6,973 nucleotides of DNA from NCBI GenBank assembly GCA_018659505.1, contig JABJMI010000462.1, forward strand, positions 1 through 6,973. The letters are read 5' to 3'. The notes under the pieces were generated by a model that was given only the letters and a program-made list of their open reading frames with translations, searched no databases and was not told where the DNA came from. Within the stretch, counting starts at the first letter, position 1. Each line of letters opens with the position of its first letter. Position numbers and translations under genes: made by a program. Origin of the DNA: Planctomicrobium sp. (lineage in GTDB: Bacteria; Planctomycetota; Planctomycetia; Planctomycetales; Planctomycetaceae). This document shows, piece by piece, positions 1 to 4,509 of this stretch.

Positions 1-517
1 CAGGTCGCGCAACCACTTTAGTATTAGTATCGAAGCGATAGTTTCCTTGCGATCCCTTCACGCCATATTGGTGAAATAAGCCTACGTTGAACCAGACAGG
101 GCTGTTAAAAGAGCCATGTTGATGCGTGCAGAGCCAAGCGAGTTCGCGGTAGAAATTTTCTCCATCTTCGTGTGATGCAAAGTAACCGTCCTGTATACCC
201 CAGTCGGCTATGGTGCGCGCGACGCGGTAAATGACTTGTTTGACGCTGGTTTCACGCTCTGGGGTATCTGGTTCACCGAAGAAGTATTTTGAAACGACGA
301 CATTCGTTGCCAATGCTGACCAAGACGAAGGGACCATGCAGTCGGTCTGTTCGAAGAGGACTCCACCGTTTTCATCTTTGATTTGAGCGGTCCGCGGCAC
401 CCAATCGACGGTGTCAAACGGATCGACGCCCACGGGGCAGAAGTAAGGATCAATCCTTAAAGCAGCTGAATCTTGTGTCGCATTTTGTGGCATTGTTGTT
501 CCATCCGTATTGTGCAT
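1..517 (-). CDS. nrdJ: Vitamin B12-dependent (class II) ribonucleotide reductase, N-terminal part; 3' end outside window
   Basis: The enzyme reduces ribonucleotides to deoxyribonucleotides in the cytoplasm using adenosylcobalamin instead of a di-iron centre. Only the first 172 codons are present; the reading frame is open to the left edge. The identifying segments are ATNVVVSKYF (residues 70-79), the block ADWGIQDGYFAS (104-115) and FNSPVWFNVG (137-146). Together they match the N-terminal region of the long NrdJ type, which usually runs to around 1000 residues or more. The radical and redox cysteines lie beyond the window and cannot be checked. I chose the ATG at 517 because a strong Shine-Dalgarno (GGAGAGG, 524-530) precedes it and an in-frame TAG lies 30 nt further upstream. 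A second in-frame ATG at 493 has weaker support. The gene has its own promoter and probable NrdR sites upstream, so it is likely repressed when deoxynucleotides are plentiful. Confidence 0.93.
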   Translation of the reverse strand, partial: MHNTDGTTMPQNATQDSAALRIDPYFCPVGVDPFDTVDWVPRTAQIKDENGGVLFEQTDCMVPSSWSALATNVVVSKYFFGEPDTPERETSVKQVIYRVARTIADWGIQDGYFASHEDGENFYRELAWLCTHQHGSFNSPVWFNVGLFHQYGVKGSQGNYRFDTNTKVVARP

Positions 518-725
518 CGTGCACCTCTCCGAGTCGTCGTTCCCCACCTAAATCAGACTCTGCACCATGCGAGAGTCCATTCTCAAGTTCACTTATCGAT
601 CTTCCAGACATCAAGGCGCAGCACTCCACGCACTGTAAATTTGTGCGCTGAACGTCCGTAGACAGATATACTATCGGCTAAAGAGAGGCTGAACCAAGAA
701 AAATCTGGAAGAATTACGCAAATTT

Positions 726-773
726 CCACAACTGCTTGTGCAAAGTGTTAGCGGTAGACGCTAGATATTGTGA
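726..773 (-). promoter_or_regulatory. Tandem NrdR-box pair upstream of nrdJ
   Basis: Two palindromic 16-mers occur with starts 32 bp apart, leaving a 16-bp gap. Box 1 (758-773) reads ACGCTAGATATTGTGA and matches 13 of 16 positions of the NrdR consensus acaCwAtATaTwGTgt. Box 2 (726-741) contains the perfect inverted repeat CACAA-ctgc-TTGTG and matches 10 of 16, keeping the conserved outer C-W...W-GTG bases. NrdR is the universal bacterial repressor of ribonucleotide reductase genes and binds paired boxes 31-32 bp apart. Placement upstream of nrdJ, just downstream of its predicted start of transcription, fits repression. Binding itself is inferred. Confidence 0.75.
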
Positions 774-789
774 ACGCAAGATGAAGAGT

Positions 790-817
790 AATATAAATTT
801 TACAATCGAATTGTCAA
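790..817 (-). promoter_or_regulatory. Sigma70-type promoter for nrdJ
   Basis: On the minus strand a perfect -35 TTGACA (812-817) is followed after 16 bp by TATATT (790-795), five of six matches to the -10 consensus. Transcription would start near 783, about 10 bp before the first NrdR box and about 265 nt before the nrdJ start codon. The spacer contains a small inverted repeat, ACAAT-cga-ATTGT (802-814). Confidence 0.65.
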
Positions 818-1021
818 TTTCGATTCGTCAAAAGTCTTGCTTCAGACCTCCAGGATTTCTCCCAAAGGTTAGTGGTACTTAGACTTAATGACTTTTCAGA
901 ATTTTCAAATTTCTTCTGCAGAGCTCAATACTGAAGAACCACCGCATCTGGGGTGTCAACAGGTTATAGACACTAGTGGCTGTAGAAAACGGTCTAATGT
1001 GAATTGACTGATACAACTGTG

Positions 1022-1933
1022 TCAGCGGAAACTGAGCAAATTCCCTAGGCTTTTGACTGCTGCAACGAAGAGTTGTGGCTTGCGAACGACTGGTCGCTGA
1101 TCCCAAACGTCGAAGTTGATGCGTTGGATACCATCCAAAACCAGCAATCCGCCGCGAATGAAGAGGTCGATGTCGATTTTCATTCTACCGGGCATCGCTG
1201 CGACGAGTGGTTTGCCTGAGACTAGTAACATCCGAGCCCGTTCGACTTCAAATTCAAGTAGGTCACGGAATTCGGGGCTGATTCGCTGGGACTGCATTTG
1301 TTGATCAGTGACTCCAAATCGCAATCGATCTTCTCTGGGCAAGTAAATACGCCCGATTTGGTAGTCTCTCGATACATCCTGCCAGAAGTTAGTCAGTTGC
1401 AGCCCGGTGCAGATTGAGTCTGAATGAGCCACATTCTCATCTGAGGACTGGGCACATAAGCAGAGAATAATTCTTCCGACGGGATTTGCGCTGCGGGTGC
1501 AGTAATTAAGCAATTGATCATAAGTCTCGTACTCAGTCACGGTTTGATCTTGTACAAACGCGGAGATCAGAGCGGAAAAGTGCTCGACGGGAATTGAGAA
1601 CTTTTGAATTGTCTCATGCAAAGCGACATAGACCGGATGCTGTGACTCGTTCCGGTAGCATTTTCCCAGCTCAACCTGCCACCACTCCAGCAACCACAGC
1701 GATTCTTTTGTCGATTCTATTTCGTCCCCGAGATCATCAGCCCAGCGACAAAAGGCATAAACATTCGCAAAATGCTGCCGCAATCGCTTCGGAACCGCCC
1801 AAGAGATGACAGGGAAGTTCTCGTAGTGAGAGGTTGCTAGATTCCAGGTATACGTTTGAGCCTGAAGACTGGACATTCTCTCATAAGAATCGTCCGGTCC
1901 CCATTGCTTGAGATCTTCGATGACAGAAGACAT
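1022..1933 (-). CDS. hpnC: Squalene/phytoene synthase family enzyme, HpnC type (hydroxysqualene synthase)
   Basis: This 303-aa protein belongs to the squalene/phytoene synthase family. Visible family features are HYENFPV (residues 36-42, characteristic of HpnC), the first Asp-rich motif DDLGD (66-70), YCTRSANPVG (144-153) and the second motif DVSRD (186-190). Both Asp motifs, which bind magnesium diphosphate, are intact. In the HpnCDE route HpnD makes presqualene diphosphate from two farnesyl diphosphates, HpnC turns it into hydroxysqualene and HpnE reduces that to squalene, feeding hopanoids, sterols or C30 carotenoids. The length is normal for the family. The ATG at 1933 has a GGAG Shine-Dalgarno (1939-1942) at 5-nt spacing. 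It lies 27 bp downstream of the HAD phosphatase gene, so the two are probably one operon. Neither hpnD nor hpnE is in this window. A phytoene-synthase-like role is a less likely alternative. Confidence 0.88.
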   Translation of the reverse strand: MSSVIEDLKQWGPDDSYERMSSLQAQTYTWNLATSHYENFPVISWAVPKRLRQHFANVYAFCRWADDLGDEIESTKESLWLLEWWQVELGKCYRNESQHPVYVALHETIQKFSIPVEHFSALISAFVQDQTVTEYETYDQLLNYCTRSANPVGRIILCLCAQSSDENVAHSDSICTGLQLTNFWQDVSRDYQIGRIYLPREDRLRFGVTDQQMQSQRISPEFRDLLEFEVERARMLLVSGKPLVAAMPGRMKIDIDLFIRGGLLVLDGIQRINFDVWDQRPVVRKPQLFVAAVKSLGNLLSFR

Positions 1934-1960
1934 GAATACTCCGTTGAAATGTGAGTAATG

Positions 1961-2602
1961 CTAAACCGCATATTCCAAGACACCTTCAAGCGAATCGACA
2001 ACATCTTCATGCCCTGCACTCAAGCGATGCCTTGAGTGATGTCCATTTGCGATCAGGACACAAGTGGCACCGAGGCTTTTTGCGACTTCCAAGTCGTGAA
2101 GTGTGTCACCGATGAGTAACGTATTCGATGAGCTTATCGCTGATCTTTCAACCAAAGTACGACCCGCTAGGATCTTTCCGGTTGCGTAACTGTTCATTTG
2201 CCCGACAACATCGGAAAAATGTGGCGTAAGACCATGGTGTTCGATTACCCTGAGCAAGGAGTTCTGCTCACAGGCAGATAGGATTGACTGCTGAATTTTT
2301 GTATCAGACAGTGTTCTTAGAATATCCAGCGTGCCAGCTTGCAGCGAGCACTCAAGAACACGCTGATCATACTCGTCGCAGTACTCATGCGCTAAACCTT
2401 CGAAAGAGTCGACAGCGAAATCAAACCCTAGTTCGCGATAATATGACTCAACTGGGAAATCGAAAATATCCCGATATCGGATCGTATCGATTCCAGACAT
2501 TCCTCGTTTCAGCAACATTCGATTCATCACATCAACGCACAAATCAACGTCGTTGAGCAAAGTCCCATTCCAGTCCCAAATAATGTGTTGATATCGGTTC
2601 AC
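1961..2602 (-). CDS. HAD-superfamily phosphatase, phosphoglycolate-phosphatase-like, with DxN motif I
   Basis: The 213-aa protein is a haloacid dehalogenase-type hydrolase with a small alpha-helical cap. Motif I is DWNGTLL with nucleophile D10, motif II is the ILSA segment with S109, motif III is K143 (TGKI), and motif IV is GDTLHD with D166 and D170. The second motif-I Asp, normally the acid/base at D+2, is Asn12 here. I believe a DWNGT subgroup of HAD proteins exists, so this may be a subgroup trait rather than a lesion. The substrate is unknown; a small phosphate ester is expected, and an isoprenoid phosphate is conceivable from the hpnC neighbour but unproven. The start is a GTG at 2602: an in-frame TAA lies 24 nt upstream, no in-frame ATG intervenes, and only a weak AAAGAA ribosome site is present. 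An ATG-TGA start-stop pair overlaps the GTG (ATG at 2604-2602). Confidence 0.88.
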   Translation of the reverse strand: MNRYQHIIWDWNGTLLNDVDLCVDVMNRMLLKRGMSGIDTIRYRDIFDFPVESYYRELGFDFAVDSFEGLAHEYCDEYDQRVLECSLQAGTLDILRTLSDTKIQQSILSACEQNSLLRVIEHHGLTPHFSDVVGQMNSYATGKILAGRTLVERSAISSSNTLLIGDTLHDLEVAKSLGATCVLIANGHHSRHRLSAGHEDVVDSLEGVLEYAV

Positions 2603-2613
2603 ATGCTGATTCT

Positions 2614-2715
2614 TTAATGCTGTTTAACGGCCATAATCACAAACTTACGACCGTCGATGATGGATTTTAGATTCTGCGGACCATAACGGATTTGAGAAGT
2701 CGTTGTGCGCAGCAT
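2614..2715 (-). CDS. Possible 33-aa ORF of unknown function
   Basis: A short frame opens with ATG at 2715 and ends with TAA 11 bp before the HAD start codon. It fills most of the gap between the 107-aa membrane protein and the HAD gene. It has no good Shine-Dalgarno and I recognise no family. The predicted peptide carries five Lys/Arg and ends in a short hydrophobic stretch followed by Lys-Gln-His. It could be chance, or a small translated leader coupled to HAD translation. I list it only because the position is suggestive. Confidence 0.2.
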   Translation of the reverse strand: MLRTTTSQIRYGPQNLKSIIDGRKFVIMAVKQH

Positions 2716-2738
2716 TTCCGACGTTGCCCCAGAGTGTT

Positions 2739-3062
2739 TTAAGATTTGTCAGGTTTCCAAAGACAATACAACGAGATCAGTATACACACCATCGGAACTA
2801 AATGGAGAGCGAATTTGAGCGTATTATCACGTCTCCTCTTGGCGTTCCAGAGGTTAATGACAGTCACTTCCATTTCGTATTGGTCTGCTGGATCAACGTA
2901 TTCACGTAATGGCAAATAGTAATAATCGGCAGCGAATGTGCCCGTAGGGACGTAATCCATTCTCGAGTTAAGAATTGCCAGTCCAATGAATCCGGCAGCG
3001 ATGATGAGTAAGAAAGTCATCGGATTTCGATATTTCATCATGGATACGGCAACTTCTGACAT
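2739..3062 (-). CDS. Small membrane protein with two predicted helices, unknown function
   Basis: The 107-aa product has two hydrophobic stretches suitable for membrane helices, about residues 15-33 and 84-102. They flank a polar segment of about 50 residues rich in Tyr and acidic residues, ending in a basic KRRR cluster (75-78). I recognise no family. The ATG at 3062 has no clear Shine-Dalgarno; the paired ATGs at 3041 and 3038 are alternative starts and would leave both helices intact. A strong hairpin ends only 11 bp upstream of the 3062 start, so either transcription reads through it or the promoter is unusually close. The gene lies in the same orientation as HAD-hpnC but 136 bp upstream, so cotranscription is possible, not shown. 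Confidence 0.7.
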   Translation of the reverse strand: MSEVAVSMMKYRNPMTFLLIIAAGFIGLAILNSRMDYVPTGTFAADYYYLPLREYVDPADQYEMEVTVINLWNAKRRRDNTLKFALHLVPMVCILISLYCLWKPDKS

Positions 3063-3073
3063 CGGTATAAATG

Positions 3074-3108
3074 CAATTAGCCGGACACTTAAAGTGTCCG
3101 GCTAATTG
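3074..3108. terminator. Perfect 16-bp hairpin, probable terminator
   Basis: CAATTAGCCGGACACT is followed by the 3-nt loop TAA and then its exact reverse complement. The stem is GC-rich in the middle and AT-rich at the base. No long T tract follows on either strand, so a classical intrinsic terminator is only partly satisfied. On the minus strand it lies 27 bp after the stop codon of the 32-aa basic peptide and just before the 107-aa gene, which fits termination or attenuation between them. Confidence 0.65.
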
Positions 3109-3135
3109 TGTAATCATTATTTGCGACGAAAGACT

Positions 3136-3234
3136 CTAAGTCTTTATCATCTTTCGCTTTGCGCGGCGTGCTTGCGCACTTGCCGGGCGTTTGCCGTGGT
3201 TGGCTTTTTTCAGTTTTCGTTGTGTTTTTGCCAT
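3136..3234 (-). CDS. 32-aa highly basic small protein (possibly ribosome-associated)
   Basis: The peptide starts MAKTQRKLKKANHGKRP and has 13 Lys/Arg plus one His among 32 residues, with no acidic residue. The ATG at 3234 has a good Shine-Dalgarno (GAGGA, 5 nt before the start), the gene ends 27 bp before a strong hairpin, and a promoter-like sequence with a palindrome lies just upstream, so it looks like a complete monocistronic unit. The composition resembles very small ribosomal proteins or other RNA-binding peptides such as bL36-, bTHX- or AURKAIP1-type proteins, but I cannot assign a family. I think similar short proteins with a KKANHGKRP-like core occur in other bacteria; that is memory, not a search. 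A chance ORF is unlikely given charge, ribosome site and flanking signals. Confidence 0.7.
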   Translation of the reverse strand: MAKTQRKLKKANHGKRPASAQARRAKRKMIKT

Positions 3235-3248
3235 GATATCCTCGAAGT

Positions 3249-3280
3249 ATTATCTATCACCAATGGTGATCATGTTTCAA
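3249..3280 (-). promoter_or_regulatory. Promoter-like region with central palindrome upstream of the 32-aa gene
   Basis: On the minus strand TTGAAA (3275-3280) resembles a -35 box, and TAGATA/GATAAT (3249-3256) could serve as the -10, with 18-20 bp spacing. Between them lies the perfect 15-bp palindrome ATCACCA-A-TGGTGAT (3256-3270), a classical operator position. Transcription would start about 10-15 nt upstream of the 32-aa start codon, leaving just enough room for its Shine-Dalgarno. The promoter boxes are imperfect, so this is a moderate-to-weak call; the palindrome itself is certain. Confidence 0.4.
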
Positions 3281-3394
3281 ATATGGTCAAGCATTGTATT
3301 CATTGATGATCGGTTTGAAAAGGGTGTTTCGTCAGCAATTTTGCTTACGAATTCGAGTGTGGCTCAATACGCATAGATATTAGACAGAAAAATA

Positions 3395-3534
3395 AACGCA
3401 AAGACGCGAAGTCGCAAAGGAGTGAAAGAAACAGGACCAGAAGGATCTGGATTCAAGTTGTTGGGTAAAACGAAAAAACTTGTGATGGTGTACTTACAAA
3501 CCTGTGCACCTTCGTGTCTTTGCGACTTTGCGTT
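3395..3534. repeat. Long inverted repeat with 8-bp-unit arms (GCAAAG type)
   Basis: Two 26-bp arms (3395-3420 and 3509-3534) face each other across an 88-bp spacer and agree at about 20 of 26 positions. Each arm consists of three tandem 8-mers: ACGCAAAG, ACGCGAAG and TCGCAAAG on the left; the right arm, read in reverse complement, gives ACGCAAAG, TCGCAAAG and ACACGAAG, and both end in G. I recall AACGCAAAGACGCAAAG-like intergenic repeats from many environmental bacteria, including planctomycetes. It sits 22 bp downstream of the 51-aa gene on the minus strand and could form its 3' RNA hairpin. No transposase is near. The rest of the 321-bp gap 3235-3555, apart from the palindrome at 3256-3270, holds nothing I can name. 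Confidence 0.75.
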
Positions 3535-3555
3535 GAAATTTAAGCAGTTGAACAG

Positions 3556-3711
3556 TTAGTCATCCAGTTTGACTGGCTTACAGAGCCGTTTCTTGTCGTT
3601 CGCTGCCCGACCGCATTTCTTGCAGACATGTGTGGCGTTCTTCACGTAGATCGCGAACGACTTGGGGTCGCTTTTGAGTTCTTTCGTAAGATCGCAGAGT
3701 GTTTTTGTCAT
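3556..3711 (-). CDS. 51-aa CxxC protein, possible zinc-binding peptide, unknown function
   Basis: The product begins MTKTLCDLTKEL and ends in a conserved-looking segment VCKKCGRAANDKKRLCKP (residues 29-46). Cys30 and Cys33 form a CxxC knuckle and Cys44 is a third ligand candidate; Cys6 could be the fourth. The C-terminal half is strongly basic before a final Asp-Asp. I think short proteins with a CxKCGRAANDKKxLCKP core occur widely in bacteria, without known function; this is recollection and needs a search. The ATG at 3711 is the only good in-frame start after a TAA, but there is no Shine-Dalgarno at normal spacing. It lies 66 bp downstream of the 128-aa gene in the same direction and could be cotranscribed with it. 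Confidence 0.7.
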   Translation of the reverse strand: MTKTLCDLTKELKSDPKSFAIYVKNATHVCKKCGRAANDKKRLCKPVKLDD

Positions 3712-3777
3712 TGGAACATGGAGTGAGATCGTAGTCGCTTTACTGCTTCCTTAAGGATTGCATCATGCTGGATTAAG

Positions 3778-4164
3778 TCAAATCCAGACTTGTTTGTGGC
3801 TCTCTTTTTCTTCATCGGAAAGTCCATTTTTCATAAAGATGTCGTGTGACTCCTGAGCTAAAGCCGACAGTTCAGCCCATTCTTTGCAGCTGACTAAATC
3901 GGAGATGTTGAACGTACTTGGTATCTTCTTGTAGACACTCTCTAGCAATTCATGAAATCTGTGAATTGAAGCAAGCTCTTCTTCGGTGTAAACCGGTTGG
4001 TTAGAAAGTTGAATCCAATCATTATCTACGTAGTCATACCATATCTCTATGATTCCATCCGTGCCAAGTACATCGACTGCTGCTTCATCCGCAAATACAT
4101 CGAATGACTCGATTAAACGATTTCGCACTCTCTGTTCAATCAATTTATCCGAGGGTTTATTCAT
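3778..4164 (-). CDS. 128-aa acidic soluble protein of unknown function
   Basis: I do not recognise a named family. The protein is acidic, predicted soluble and probably mostly helical, with no signal peptide or membrane segment. Notable features are an N-terminal IEQRVRNRLIE helix (residues 9-19), an aromatic-acidic patch IWYDYVDNDW (41-50), and PVYTEEELASIHRFHELLE (57-75). The single Cys is at 93. The ATG at 4164 is preceded by only a weak GGA. The length and composition would suit a small cytoplasmic accessory or immunity-type protein, but nothing around it (no toxin gene, for example) supports a specific role. Its neighbours are the 51-aa CxxC gene downstream and a long inverted repeat upstream. 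Confidence 0.75.
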   Translation of the reverse strand: MNKPSDKLIEQRVRNRLIESFDVFADEAAVDVLGTDGIIEIWYDYVDNDWIQLSNQPVYTEEELASIHRFHELLESVYKKIPSTFNISDLVSCKEWAELSALAQESHDIFMKNGLSDEEKESHKQVWI

Positions 4165-4285
4165 TTTGATTCCAATGCACGTGTCTCACGAATAAGGGGT
4201 TGAATAAATACTATGATCACTACTCACTATAATACTCACCCCATATGTCAGCGAACATTTTTTGTGGCGTTGCTCAACAATTTTT

Positions 4286-4436
4286 AGAACGCGGATTGAC
4301 GCGGATGCGGCGGATTTTCTCGGATAGGTAATTGACCGGAGTCACAATCGTAGTTCAAAGGTCATTGGATGTTGAATTATCATTACGAGAAATTTAATCA
4401 GCGTGAATCCGCCGCATCCGCGAAAATCCGCGTTCT
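4286..4436. repeat. Long inverted repeat with about 10-bp-spaced CGCGGAT units
   Basis: Arms of 41 bp (4286-4326 and 4396-4436) agree at about 35 of 41 positions and enclose a 69-bp spacer. Each arm begins (left arm, or right arm in reverse complement) with AGAACGCGGATT and contains four CGCGGAT-like units starting 10, 9 and 10 bp apart, that is, on one face of the helix. I recall related CGCGGATTxxCGCGGAT intergenic sequences from many environmental bacteria. It lies between the 128-aa gene and the oxidoreductase, in the 345-bp gap 4165-4509. The part of that gap from 4165 to 4285 is AT-rich and holds no feature I can support. Confidence 0.8.
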
Positions 4437-4479
4437 CGTACGAATTCAATATCAGCGATTTCACAATGCCGCTTGGACA

Positions 4480-4495
4480 GGGAGCTTACGCTCCC
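4480..4495. terminator. Short GC hairpin after the oxidoreductase gene
   Basis: GGGAGC-ttac-GCTCCC forms a 6-bp GC stem with a 4-nt loop, 14 bp after the stop codon of the oxidoreductase on the minus strand. There is no T tract, so it may act as an mRNA 3' stabiliser or weak terminator. I recall GGAGCTTACGCTCC-like hairpins as a frequent planctomycete intergenic motif, so it could also be a dispersed repeat copy. Confidence 0.5.
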
Positions 4496-4509
4496 CGCTC
4501 GCCAAATGT

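Larger units (their letters stand above)
518..1021. other. Intergenic region: nrdJ leader and promoter, hpnC 3' flank
   Basis: This 504-bp gap holds no convincing gene on either strand. The left part (518 to about 783) would be a leader of roughly 265 nt for nrdJ. It contains a possible leader hairpin: on the minus strand GCGCAC pairs with GTGCGT (one G-U pair) across a 9-nt AT-rich loop, within about 627-650. No cobalamin-riboswitch B12 box is visible. The region from 726 to 817 holds the NrdR-like boxes and promoter. From about 840 to 1021 I see only AT-rich sequence downstream of hpnC, with no clear terminator. Confidence 0.7.

Noticed and set aside
208..453. Minus-strand ORF of 81 aa inside nrdJ
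   Set aside because: A different frame of the clearly coding NrdJ N-terminal region.
518..783. Cobalamin riboswitch before the B12-dependent reductase
   Set aside because: No B12-box-like GCCACTG segment or typical architecture could be found by eye on the minus strand.
885..1106. Minus-strand ORF of 73 aa overlapping the 3' end of hpnC
   Set aside because: It is in another frame of hpnC and then runs through AT-rich non-coding sequence; no family or ribosome site.
2599..2604. ATG-TGA start-stop pair overlapping the GTG start of the HAD gene
   Set aside because: Such pairs can stall ribosomes, but a six-base coincidence without other support is not enough to call a regulatory element.
3395..3534. 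Insertion sequence with terminal inverted repeats
   Set aside because: The 88-bp interior has no coding capacity and the arms are imperfect periodic repeats; no target duplication is evident.
4175..4260. Promoter for the 128-aa gene
   Set aside because: A CTGACA-like -35 exists on the minus strand, but the nearest -10-like hexamer is only about 14 bp away, and other pairings are spaced too widely.
3395..4436. CRISPR array suggested by short repeated units
   Set aside because: The units are 8-10 bp, contiguous, and arranged as inverted arms; there are no regular spacers between direct repeats of 23-40 bp and no cas genes.
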